This document shows, piece by piece, positions 1-7,356 of a DNA stretch of 7,910 nucleotides (its first letter is position 1; each line of letters starts with the position of its first letter). The notes under the pieces are model-generated. The model saw only the letters and a program-made list of their open reading frames with translations, did no database searches and was not told where the DNA came from. Source of the stretch: Mycobacterium sp. (GTDB taxonomy: Bacteria; Actinomycetota; Actinomycetes; Mycobacteriales; Mycobacteriaceae). Made by a program: the position numbers and the translations under genes. Where the stretch lies: assembly GCA_028706695.1 (NCBI GenBank), contig JAQTVU010000083.1, positions 1 through 7,910 on the forward strand. Reading direction: 5' to 3'.

Positions 1-1050
1 GTGGCAGAGGCAAGCTTTGCCGCCACCTGGTCGTTGTGCAGCGGTGTGGTGGGCGGCGTGCTGCTTCTTGTCGTGGGCGCGGCCTTCCAGCATCCGTGGA
101 TCGGGCTCGCCTTCGCGATCGGTTTGCCCGCGGTCCTGGCGCAGGATGTCTTGCGGATGACCGCGATCGGCCTGAGCAGGCCGGGCCTGGCTGTGCTCGC
201 CGACACGCTGTGGACCGGGTCAATGCTGGTCATCTTCGGCGCCAACCTCTTGGGCGTTCGCGCATCGGCTGAATTGTCGATCTGTCTGTGGGGCTTGGGC
301 GGTCTGATCGCCGCCGCAATTTTGGCGTTCCGGTTGCGAGTTGCGCCCCACCATTCCGGAATCATCGGCTGGTGGCGGGCCTCCTGGCCGGCGCGGGTCC
401 ATTACGGAAGTGTGTACTCCATCAGCCTGATCGGTATTACACTGGTGACTCTTGTGGCGGTGATCACTGCCGGAAGTGTTGCCGCAGCGGGACTTCGGGG
501 AGCGTTTACGCTGTTCGGCCCGATTGCGATGCTGTTGTCGGCGATGCCCGCGGTATTTGTCCCACACGCGCTGCGCACCGGTAGTTCGCGTGTAGATCAA
601 TGGCGCCTACTGAGCAGGGCATCGCTGGCGACCTCGGTGCTGACTCTGGTTGCGACCGGATGTCTGATGGTTCTTACGGCGGGACTGGGGTCGGCGCTGC
701 TCGGCGCGAGCTGGCGCGAAACCTCTTCGGTGCTGCCCTATGTCGGTGCTGCCAGCGCGGCGATGTGCTGGTACCTGGGTGCGCTGACCGTTTTCCAATC
801 GCAGGGCGCGAGTAAGACGGTTTTCGGGTTGAACACACTGCACGTCGGGTTGGAAGTGACCGTCTGTCTCATCGCCGGCCTGATATTTGGCAACGCCATC
901 GCAATCGCTTGTGCCCTGGCATTTTCCAGCGCCGTCAGTGCAGCGGCCGGGGTATTTTGGGTACACCGTAATCTACTCGCCGTCGCCGCGCCTTCTCTCA
1001 CGTTCCCGCAATCGGCCGTTGCCGCGGCGCAGGAAATTGTCATCCGATGA
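1..1050 (+). CDS. Wzx-like polysaccharide flippase (MOP superfamily), 5'-partial
   Basis: This is a very hydrophobic 349-residue stretch with about ten predicted membrane helices (roughly residues 8-28, 32-55, 65-83, 91-110, 135-158, 165-187, 207-230, 240-262, 275-297 and 300-320). Residues 164-178 (GLRGAFTLFGPIAML) resemble the segment of actinobacterial polysaccharide exporters that often reads like 'AYRAAQTLLGPL'. Flippases of this superfamily usually have 12-14 helices and more than 400 residues. The frame is open at base 1, so the GTG there is probably internal and some 60-100 residues lie outside the window. The family moves undecaprenyl- or polyprenyl-linked repeat units across the plasma membrane. 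Its stop codon overlaps the next gene by 4 bp (ATGA at 1047-1050). The following Wzz- and Wzy-like genes support the flippase reading; no substrate can be inferred. Confidence 0.75.
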   Translation: MAEASFAATWSLCSGVVGGVLLLVVGAAFQHPWIGLAFAIGLPAVLAQDVLRMTAIGLSRPGLAVLADTLWTGSMLVIFGANLLGVRASAELSICLWGLGGLIAAAILAFRLRVAPHHSGIIGWWRASWPARVHYGSVYSISLIGITLVTLVAVITAGSVAAAGLRGAFTLFGPIAMLLSAMPAVFVPHALRTGSSRVDQWRLLSRASLATSVLTLVATGCLMVLTAGLGSALLGASWRETSSVLPYVGAASAAMCWYLGALTVFQSQGASKTVFGLNTLHVGLEVTVCLIAGLIFGNAIAIACALAFSSAVSAAAGVFWVHRNLLAVAAPSLTFPQSAVAAAQEIVIR

Positions 1051-1793
1051 AGATCAAGCCGATCAGCGTCACGATCGTGGTCCTGGCTGTAGTCACCGGC
1101 TTCTTGGTGCACGAGGTGATGAACGAGATGACCAGAACAGCGGTGTCGGCGCAGACCGTCGAGCCGAAGGTTGCGATTGCGACGACCTGGCAGAAGCCCG
1201 GGAAAAGCGATGCGCCACTTGCGGTATTCATCGGTGACTTTTCGCAGGGGTCCGAAGAGGGCGGCGCCGGTGCCAGGAATTGGATCTCGATCCTTGCCGC
1301 TCAGGTACGGAAGGTCACCCCCTTGCGCATCGCTGTGGACAACGAAGGTGAGGATTCGGGATATGTGCTGCGCGGCCACAGTCCGACGTATGGCGAGGAG
1401 GTGAGGCGGCTAGTTTCGCGGGATACGCGGATGGTGGTGATATCGGGAAGCAGGTCCGATGTCATCGCGCCGCCGGATCGAGTTGAGGCGGCGGCCGAAG
1501 AGGCGTACCGGTCGGTCCACAAACTGGCGCCCCAGGCACAGCTCCTGGTGATCGGCCCAACGTGGGGCGGTACCAAGCCAAGCGACGAGATCCTCGAAAC
1601 CCGGGACGCGGTTCGTGCCGCGGCCGGGGAAGCGCGTGCGCACTTCGTCGATCCTCTCCAAGAAAACTGGTTCGACGACGGAACGCCCGGACTCATCGGA
1701 TCCGACGGCGTGCATCCGACGGATTTGGGCAACCAGCTAATGGCGCAGCACATCTATCCCCTGTTCGTGCGTCTGGTAAGCGAACACAGTTAG
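1047..1793 (+). CDS. Membrane-anchored SGNH/GDSL hydrolase-like protein, altered nucleophile block
   Basis: The protein has 248 residues. An N-terminal hydrophobic segment (about 5-22) acts as a membrane anchor or uncleaved signal, and the rest is an extracytoplasmic SGNH-like domain. Block V is intact: D220-G-V-H223-P, preceded by LIGS, the usual Asp/His pair. Block III reads G134-S-R-S-D138, where the canonical motif is GxND, so the Asn is replaced by Ser. Block I reads G63-D-F-S-Q-G-S, where GDSxxxG is expected; the candidate nucleophile Ser66 sits one position late. SGNH enzymes in polysaccharide clusters usually act as O-acyl esterases or transferases, but activity here is uncertain. The ATG at 1047 overlaps the flippase stop, with AGGA at 1031-1034 upstream, so coupled translation is likely. 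It is a paralogue of the gene at 4411, with shared SGYV and VDP...WF segments. Confidence 0.75.
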   Translation: MKIKPISVTIVVLAVVTGFLVHEVMNEMTRTAVSAQTVEPKVAIATTWQKPGKSDAPLAVFIGDFSQGSEEGGAGARNWISILAAQVRKVTPLRIAVDNEGEDSGYVLRGHSPTYGEEVRRLVSRDTRMVVISGSRSDVIAPPDRVEAAAEEAYRSVHKLAPQAQLLVIGPTWGGTKPSDEILETRDAVRAAAGEARAHFVDPLQENWFDDGTPGLIGSDGVHPTDLGNQLMAQHIYPLFVRLVSEHS

Positions 1794-1797
1794 GCAT

Positions 1798-1804
1798 GGA
1801 GGGG
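1798..1804 (+). promoter_or_regulatory. Ribosome binding site deciding the GTG start at 1807
   Basis: The strong Shine-Dalgarno-like sequence GGAGGGG ends two bases before the GTG at 1807; its GGAGG core leaves a 4-nt spacer. No ATG in this frame lies nearby. The ATG at 1796 opens only a four-codon frame (MEGL) that stops at 1810 and overlaps the start. The next in-frame GTG, at 1828, is too far from this site. The GTG at 1807 is therefore the best start. Confidence 0.6.
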
Positions 1805-1806
1805 TT

Positions 1807-3030
1807 GTGACGACTGACATCGTTGACGTGCTCCGGGCGATCCGCAGATTTTTGCGTAAGAGGTCGCGTCTCGTGGTTCTGGCCGCCGGGTGCGGGGCGA
1901 CGATCGGATGCCTTTTGACCTTCGCGGTTCCTCCGACGTATTCGGCGGAAGCCATGCTTTACGTGGCGCCGCCGGTCAGTGGCAGTGGATCAGACGCGGT
2001 CGCGGGAGACGAATACGCGAAGGATCGCACTCAGCTGTACTGGCAGCTAGCCAAGAGTGACGAGCTTGCGCGCCATGTGGCGGAGGAACTGCATTCTGCC
2101 GAGTCGCCTGCGGCCCTCGCCAAGCGGATCACCATACAACTGATCCACGACTCCCCCCTCCTCGCCATCGAGGCGACCGGGCGATCCGCGGACGCCGCGC
2201 GCTCGCTTGCACAGGCCTATGTGGACCAGTTGCCCGATTATGCCCGCTCCGTGGAGCAGAACAGCGGCCTTCGGGACGGACCCGTCCTGGTGACGGTGGC
2301 CCGGCCCGTCGAGGTCACCAAAAGTACCTCCGGTGGAGCCCCTTGGCTGGGCATTCTGTTTTCCACCGCGTTTTTCGGTGGCGCAGCCCTGGTCTACACG
2401 ATGCTGGAGCGCCGCCGGCGCCCGACCGTCCGCGGTGTCGGTCAACTTCGCAACGCCGTGCCGGGGCCCTGGATCGTCGAAGCCGACGGCAGTCCCGGCG
2501 AGATGGCCCGAATACAGGCGATGCTGTTCGGCAAACCAAACGCGTCACGAAAAGTGATTCTTGCCGGACCCCGCAGTGCAGACGGCCTGGATGGGGTGAT
2601 CGCCGCCTTCCGAACCGCGCTGCAGGGCCCGATCCGCTTTCTGCCACGCGCTCATTCGCAGTACGGTCCCAATCATCAGTTGAGGGGTGTCGTGGTCTCC
2701 GCAGCGCCTGCGCTTCTCGACCAGCACGAGAGGATCACCGCGTTGGCGGCGCGCTCCGCCACCGGCATTGCGATGTCGGCGGTTTCGTCCGTCATCGTGT
2801 GCCTGAAAGGCCAGACGATTCTCGACGATGTGGTCGACTTGGTCGAGTTGCTGTCTGTTAACGGCGTCGACGTGAGCGGTATCCTCATGGTCCGTCGCCG
2901 CTGGCGGCGGCGCATGAAACGACGCGTCTCGTCGACTCCCCGGGGCGACAACGACGACGAGCTTTTGCCGCGCGTCGATGTGATCGAATGCGGACGGGCG
3001 TCTGAGAACGGCCACAAGACGCTATGTTGA
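1807..3030 (+). CDS. Wzz-like chain-length determinant with degenerate BY-kinase-like domain
   Basis: This 407-residue protein has the layout of an actinobacterial polysaccharide co-polymerase. A short basic N-terminus is followed by TM1 (about 21-41), then the PPTYSAEAMLYV segment (42-53) typical of Wzz domains, an extracytoplasmic helical region to about 177, and TM2 (about 179-200). A cytoplasmic domain follows ERRRRPTVRG. That domain lines up with bacterial tyrosine (BY) kinases but is eroded. The P-loop position reads G254-P-R-S-A-D-G-L-D262, lacking the Lys and Ser/Thr of GxxxxGK[ST]. The Walker B-like strand reads VVVSAAP (295-301), without the Asp. The last tyrosine is Y286, so there is no C-terminal Tyr cluster. 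The family regulates polymer length with Wzy. I infer a scaffold rather than an active kinase. A basic patch (RRRWRRRMKRR, 363-373) may bind membrane. Its end overlaps the polymerase start by 7 bp. Confidence 0.72.
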   Translation: MTTDIVDVLRAIRRFLRKRSRLVVLAAGCGATIGCLLTFAVPPTYSAEAMLYVAPPVSGSGSDAVAGDEYAKDRTQLYWQLAKSDELARHVAEELHSAESPAALAKRITIQLIHDSPLLAIEATGRSADAARSLAQAYVDQLPDYARSVEQNSGLRDGPVLVTVARPVEVTKSTSGGAPWLGILFSTAFFGGAALVYTMLERRRRPTVRGVGQLRNAVPGPWIVEADGSPGEMARIQAMLFGKPNASRKVILAGPRSADGLDGVIAAFRTALQGPIRFLPRAHSQYGPNHQLRGVVVSAAPALLDQHERITALAARSATGIAMSAVSSVIVCLKGQTILDDVVDLVELLSVNGVDVSGILMVRRRWRRRMKRRVSSTPRGDNDDELLPRVDVIECGRASENGHKTLC

Positions 3031-4439
3031 GCAACTTCCTGCTTCTACTCCTGGCGCTGATGACCCTGGCCGTTTCGGTTTGGGTGGGCGTGAAGCGAAC
3101 AAGCGCCGCCGGGGCGCCCGCGGTCGTGGCGCTGATCATGCTTTTGTTGGGGTTGGGGGGGCCGGTCTGGGAGTGGTCGAAGTACGGCGGTGGAGGCTCC
3201 GGAGTGCCGCCAACGGTCAAGGCGGTTGCGTTCGGTGAATCCGAAGCGGTGCGGGCATTCTTGTGGGCGTCCGTGGGCGCTGGGCTGTCGGCACTGCTCG
3301 TGCCGTCGCTTCCCCCGCAGCAGTCGCCGACCCGAAAAGTGATGCTCTCCCGGAATGTCAGCGTCATCGTGGCGATCGCCTCAGCGGTGACCTTCGTCGC
3401 CTTCTTGATCGGCAATGGCCCGAGTTTCTTCCGGAGAGACGTCTACCTGGAAAGCGACGGCGTACTGTTCCTGCTGAACGCGTCCTCCCCGCTCGGAATC
3501 GTCTTCGGAATGATCGTGATCGCTCTCGCGGCACGTCTGGAAGGCGATCGCGCACTTCGACTTTCCTTGATCGCGACGGGGATCCTGTGGTTTGTGGGGC
3601 CAGCGTGTCTCGGTAGCCGCACGGCGTGCGCGGGGCCGATACTGGGCAGCGCGCTGATCATCTACAAGGAGATTCGTCGCCGGCGCATCCACCTACCGTT
3701 GATTGCGACGGCCCTGACATTACTTGCGACGGCTGCGTTTACCTTCAGCGCGGTGAACAAAGCCCGCGACTTTCCCCATGGGCTGCTCAATGTTCCCACC
3801 CTGGTGGAGGCGACGGCAGCGGACATGCGCAATTCGACCGACTCCGTGTTGTTGCCGGTCAAACAGCTGGTCGCCTCGGTGTACGCCGCTTTCCCCGACG
3901 CCGAAGAGTCGGCGCGGTACGGCGTGGATTCCGGCGTGCTACTTGCTAACGCCAATCCTTTACCGGGGACTTCACGCTCATCCGACCTCGAGCGTTACTG
4001 GCCGTATGACTGGGTGCCGCTGTCGTTTACGGGAGAGTGGTATGGCGCAATGGGTTGGTTCGGTCAGATTCTCGTCTTCGGAATGATCGGCTGGGTTTCC
4101 GGGCTTACGGTCCACAATCTCCAACGAAGTCGAGACAGTCTTATCTCCTTCCTCCCGTTGGGCTTCGTCGGGCTGACGACGATGTTGTCGATCGAGTATT
4201 CCTCACGCCTTGTCTGGCGGGTGATCTCGCTGTCGGTGTTTTTACTTATCGGCTCATATTTGATCCGAGAACGAAGGGTGCGTTCTGTGATCCCCCGAAC
4301 ACGCGACGGACTGCCGTGGAATGCCTTGGGCAAACATGGGAAGTCGGTGACCGGTGCTGGTAGCACGCTCAAGCTCCGCCCACGGGCGGCAGAGACGATC
4401 GGGCAACGGTATGGCTGGCCGGGCCAGCAATTCAGCTGA
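3024..4439 (+). CDS. Wzy-like oligosaccharide repeat-unit polymerase
   Basis: This is a polytopic protein of 471 residues with clear hydrophobic helices at about 3-22, 31-47, 76-95, 112-130, 146-170, 180-197, 204-215, 223-243, 345-365, 372-388 and 398-415. A large loop of about 100 residues (245-340) lies before the last helices, as in Wzy and O-antigen ligase-like polymerases. The loop carries NANPLPG (308-314) and GEWYGAMGWFG (337-347), resembling the 'NPLPG' and 'E-YxxxGWxG' motifs of repeat-unit polymerases; GSRTACAG (197-204) resembles the GSR motif. The family joins lipid-linked repeat units on the outer face of the plasma membrane. The ATG at 3024 overlaps the Wzz-like stop (ATGTTGA); no strong ribosome site is seen, so coupling is likely. 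The tail of about 55 polar residues after 415 is cytoplasmic, and its last codons overlap the next gene. Confidence 0.7.
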   Translation: MLSNFLLLLLALMTLAVSVWVGVKRTSAAGAPAVVALIMLLLGLGGPVWEWSKYGGGGSGVPPTVKAVAFGESEAVRAFLWASVGAGLSALLVPSLPPQQSPTRKVMLSRNVSVIVAIASAVTFVAFLIGNGPSFFRRDVYLESDGVLFLLNASSPLGIVFGMIVIALAARLEGDRALRLSLIATGILWFVGPACLGSRTACAGPILGSALIIYKEIRRRRIHLPLIATALTLLATAAFTFSAVNKARDFPHGLLNVPTLVEATAADMRNSTDSVLLPVKQLVASVYAAFPDAEESARYGVDSGVLLANANPLPGTSRSSDLERYWPYDWVPLSFTGEWYGAMGWFGQILVFGMIGWVSGLTVHNLQRSRDSLISFLPLGFVGLTTMLSIEYSSRLVWRVISLSVFLLIGSYLIRERRVRSVIPRTRDGLPWNALGKHGKSVTGAGSTLKLRPRAAETIGQRYGWPGQQFS

Positions 4440-5160
4440 CGCGCGCTGGCTGGCTGCGGGCATCGGTGCGGCGGTTCTCACCGTTGCCCTGCTGATAGGC
4501 GCCATCGTTGTGGCGCACGGTCGCCCCGATGAACCCATGCCTGTCGTGTCTTCGGCGCCGTTGGGCAATGAGCAGCTCGTTCAAATAGCCGTGATCGCGG
4601 ATTCCTCCCCCGAGGCGATAACTTCGGATGGCGTGAAGGCAACGGGCTGGCCCGAGCTGGTCTTCCGGCAATTGCGGAAAGAGGGATTCGACATCGCCGT
4701 CCATACCTCGGACCAACAAGGATCTGGCTATGTGGCCCACGGAAAGAAGGGCACGACTTTCAAAGAATCGGCGCACAGCCTCCTCAAACCCTACGATGGT
4801 CTGGTGATCGTCTTCGGCGGCACCCATGACGCGTCGGAAAAACCTGAATCGGTAGCCGCGGCGGTAAGCGACACGTTCTCTGTTGTGCGCACGTCGGCGC
4901 CGCGCGCCAAGTTGATCGCCGTAGGCCCGATCTCGGACACTGCAGATCCGGGGCCGGACATGATCCGGGTCCGCGACATCGTGCGGCAGGAGGCGGAAAA
5001 AGATGCCGCCACATTCGTGGACCCGATCGCAGATCGATGGTTCGTCGGCAGTCACGACCCGGTCGCCGAAGACACACCGGCGGCAAGGGATGCCAGGCAG
5101 ACCTATCTGGCGGACCGGCTGCAACCGATTATCGAACATGCGCTCGCGTCCGCCAACTAG
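4411..5160 (+). CDS. Second SGNH-hydrolase-like membrane-anchored protein, catalytic His block missing
   Basis: With the ATG at 4411 the protein has 249 residues, almost the length of its paralogue at 1047. A hydrophobic anchor (about 13-35) is followed by an SGNH-like domain. Block I reads A63-D64-S65-S66, keeping a Ser at the nucleophile site but with Gly changed to Ala. Block III reads G136-G-T-H-D140, with Asn changed to His. SGYV (105-108) and VDPIADRWF (203-211) match the paralogue. Where block V (DxxHP) is expected, the sequence is EDTPAARDARQTYLADRL (220-237), with no His. It is therefore probably a poor or inactive hydrolase, perhaps a binding or structural partner. The start overlaps the polymerase by 29 bp. 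A GTG at 4354 is possible but would add 19 polar residues and overlap by 86 bp. Confidence 0.65.
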   Translation: MAGRASNSADARWLAAGIGAAVLTVALLIGAIVVAHGRPDEPMPVVSSAPLGNEQLVQIAVIADSSPEAITSDGVKATGWPELVFRQLRKEGFDIAVHTSDQQGSGYVAHGKKGTTFKESAHSLLKPYDGLVIVFGGTHDASEKPESVAAAVSDTFSVVRTSAPRAKLIAVGPISDTADPGPDMIRVRDIVRQEAEKDAATFVDPIADRWFVGSHDPVAEDTPAARDARQTYLADRLQPIIEHALASAN

Positions 5161-5161
5161 T

Positions 5162-5165
5162 GGAG
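5162..5165 (+). promoter_or_regulatory. Ribosome binding site for the Tat-exported beta-helix gene
   Basis: GGAG lies just after the preceding TAG stop (5158-5160) and 5 nt before the ATG at 5171. A GTG at 5168 is in the same frame and adjacent to the ATG, but spacing favours the ATG. This site rules out the longer frame that is open upstream from 5003. Confidence 0.55.
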
Positions 5166-5170
5166 TTGTG

Positions 5171-6457
5171 ATGGCCAGGATCACCGGTGTGTCCCGCCGC
5201 GGCTTAATGACGTCGGGGCTCGCTGCTGCCGGGCTTTTTGGTGTCTCGTGCGCCGGCACGGGCGCAACGGATCCGCACATCGCAGCAAAGGATTCGCAGA
5301 CGGTGGCAAAAGGCCCGGAGTCCGCCAATTGGTCGTCGACTTCAAAGATCGAGGAACACATCCGATGCAGCCAGTCCCACGATCAACCGACGATCGACTA
5401 CGCCGTCGTCACCGATAGGGCCTTCGCCGGTGGCGCCGATCCGAGCGGCGAACGAGATTCAGCGCCCGCTATCCGCGCCGCGGTGGCCTCGAACAAACCG
5501 GTTTATATCCCTCCGGGGGATTATCTGTTTTCGGGCCCGGGCATCGACCACCGCACCCCGTTCATTGTCGGCGCCGGCCAGGGCGCTACCACGGTGGCCC
5601 TCGCGCCGGATTCGACGTTCATCGATTCGAACCAGCTGTGGACCAGCTTGACGCTGCGAGGGATACGGTTCAACGGCGGAAAAGGGCACATAAGCAACCG
5701 TTACGAATCGCCCAACGTCACGGATTATCACGTCGTGCAGGATTGCGCTTTCATCAACTACAGTGGGGCGAGCATATCTAACAACAGCGTCGACCACCCG
5801 TACTGGAAAATAGAACGAAATATTTTCAGCGCCAGTAACTATGCGACGTCCATGGGCATCGCCCTGTCCGGCTTCACGGACGGTAGTACAATCGCGAATA
5901 ATTCGTTCTTGGCGAATCGTGTGCATATCAAGTTGGCGCGAGGTGGTCTCAATACCTATATCTATAATTGCGACTTCCTGCGATTCGGCCCGCCGGAAGG
6001 GTTTCCGCGGATCGATGTATGGTTCACCCTTTCGCCCAATGACGACAACTGCGGCGGAGGCATGGTGCTGACGCAGTGCAAGTTCGGCAATGAGTTCTTG
6101 GACCCGGGCGACTACAGAATCGTCTATGCGGACGAATCCGAGGGGCGTTCGCATAACGAACGATGGCCAGTCCTGGACCTCGAGTCCTCGAACTGGCTCG
6201 GGGGGCATACCGTCAGAGACGTCGTGAACGTCGGCATCGGCGATGCTGCACTCATTCCGCTAGTCAGGTCGACAACACCGTACATTGTGGGTTCGATGTA
6301 CGGACCCGTCACCGAAGCCGGTAATTCGGGTGCGCCGATTCTGTCGGTGACGCGGCCACTGTGGAATGGCGGCCAAAGTGACTACTTCGGCCCTGTTTTG
6401 CGTGCTAACAGCGCGACCTCACCGCTGCCGAATCTGGTTGTGTGGGATCACCCGTAG
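5171..6457 (+). CDS. Tat-exported right-handed beta-helix protein, pectate-lyase-like
   Basis: The protein has 428 residues. It starts with a twin-arginine signal (SRRGLM, 8-13) and a hydrophobic stretch LAAAGLFGVSC ending at Cys27. The -3 Gly makes the lipobox imperfect, so lipidation is possible but unsure. Residues 88-120 (GADPSGERDSAPAIRAAV, then KPVYIPPGDYLFSG) are the typical N-terminal cap and first coil of pectate-lyase-type beta-helices, where polysaccharide lyases and GH28-like enzymes start. Repeated short strands with N/S/I-rich turns follow (about 130-320: FIVGAGQGATTV, LTLRGIRFNGG, HVVQDCAFINYS, WKIERNIFSAS, STIANNSFLA, TYIYNCDFL), as expected for a parallel beta-helix. No catalytic residues can be assigned with confidence. 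Being last in the EPS operon, it may cut, modify or bind the exported polymer. By eye the middle part (5690-5960) is more AT-rich than the neighbouring genes. Confidence 0.75.
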   Translation: MARITGVSRRGLMTSGLAAAGLFGVSCAGTGATDPHIAAKDSQTVAKGPESANWSSTSKIEEHIRCSQSHDQPTIDYAVVTDRAFAGGADPSGERDSAPAIRAAVASNKPVYIPPGDYLFSGPGIDHRTPFIVGAGQGATTVALAPDSTFIDSNQLWTSLTLRGIRFNGGKGHISNRYESPNVTDYHVVQDCAFINYSGASISNNSVDHPYWKIERNIFSASNYATSMGIALSGFTDGSTIANNSFLANRVHIKLARGGLNTYIYNCDFLRFGPPEGFPRIDVWFTLSPNDDNCGGGMVLTQCKFGNEFLDPGDYRIVYADESEGRSHNERWPVLDLESSNWLGGHTVRDVVNVGIGDAALIPLVRSTTPYIVGSMYGPVTEAGNSGAPILSVTRPLWNGGQSDYFGPVLRANSATSPLPNLVVWDHP

Positions 6458-6593
6458 AAAGGTTGCTGATAGACCTCGATTTTTCGTGCGGGTGAGCGGG
6501 TTCGGGGTGTCGTAGACGCGAAAAGCGCACTCGCTCAAGGATGATCAGGGTTGATAAGGCTCGGAGAATCCACAGAATGGGTGCACTTTTCAG
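6458..6593 (+). other. Intergenic stretch with probable left end of the IS1380 remnant and an imperfect inverted repeat
   Basis: This non-coding spacer separates the EPS operon from the transposase. It carries AAAAGCGCAC (6521-6530) and GTGCACTTTT (6581-6590), which pair as an inverted repeat with one mismatch; a further G-C pair (6520/6591) extends it to 11 bp. The second arm ends four bases before the ATG at 6594, so it could affect transposase translation or mark terminal sequence of the element. The outer end of the IS cannot be fixed, because the right end needed for comparison has been lost. The T-run at about 6479-6484 has no GC-rich stem before it, so I do not call a terminator. Confidence 0.35.
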
Positions 6594-6668
6594 ATGCAGG
6601 TTACAACAGAATGGTCCCGACGGCTCGATGTCGGGGTCCGCGGCGAGGATGCGGTGTCACACAGCGGC

Positions 6669-6685
6669 TGTCATCTGCCAGCGTG
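6669..6685 (+). repeat. 17-nt direct repeat, copy 1 (inside the transposase 5' region)
   Basis: TGTCATCTGCCAGCGTG occurs here within codons for the Gly-Cys-His-Leu-Pro-Ala stretch and recurs exactly at 7594-7610. This copy ends at the single-base frameshift point. The bases flanking the two copies differ (C and C here, G and A there). A 17-nt match is very unlikely by chance in a window this size. Confidence 0.85.
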
Positions 6686-7356
6686 CTGGCCGATAAGACG
6701 GGCTTGACCAGCGCATGGTCCGATGCGCTCTACCGGCCGGATGTGATCCATGATCGGGGCGCGGTGATGCGGGATCTGGCGGTGTCGATCGCCGACGGCG
6801 CGACCAGCATCTGCGACATTGCGGTCCTGGGCGATCAAAAGCGGGTGTTCGGGCCGGTCGCCTCGGCCACCACGGCGTGGCGGGCGCTCAATGAACTCGA
6901 CGCCGAGGCCCTGGGGCGGCTGCTCGCAGCGCGTGATCGGGTGCGCGCCCGGGTGTGGGAGCTCATCGAGGCCCGCCACGGCAAGATCCCGCCGGTGCGC
7001 ACCTGCTACGGCGATCTCGATGACGCGATCTGCGTCCGCATCGACGCCACCTTGATCACCGCCTACTCCGACAAGGAAAGCGCGGCAGGCAATTTCAAAG
7101 GCGGATACGGTTTTCATCCGTTACTGGCGTGGTGTGACAACACCGGTGAGCTGCTGGCCGTGATCACCCGCGCCGGTAACGCCGGCTCCAACACCGCCGC
7201 CGATCACATCGCCATCGTCGACGCCGCGATCGCCGCGATCCCCGCCAAACACCGGCGCAAGCTGCTGATCGCCATCGACGGCGCGGGATCCAGCCACGCC
7301 GTCATCGAGCACCTCACTAAGCTGGGCGCCCGCACTGGCTACACCGTGGAGTATTC

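Noticed and set aside
4354..4410. GTG start for the second SGNH protein
   Set aside because: It would add 19 polar residues before the anchor and overlap the polymerase by 86 bp. The ATG at 4411 gives a normal short cytoplasmic N-terminus and a length matching the paralogue.
5003..5170. Earlier start for the beta-helix gene
   Set aside because: The frame is open upstream but overlaps the end of the SGNH gene by more than 150 bp and would bury the twin-arginine signal inside the protein. The ATG at 5171 has a GGAG at good spacing.
4432..5361. Long minus-strand open frame (309 codons) across the second SGNH gene
   Set aside because: It lies opposite a gene with a clear membrane anchor and SGNH-like segments, has no recognisable domain and straddles a gene junction. 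Long antisense frames are common in GC-rich DNA.
5459..6208. Minus-strand open frame (249 codons) inside the beta-helix gene
   Set aside because: It is fully covered by a sense gene with a Tat signal and beta-helix features, and its product shows no family resemblance.
6470..6490. Rho-independent terminator after the EPS operon
   Set aside because: A T-run is present but no GC-rich stem precedes it.
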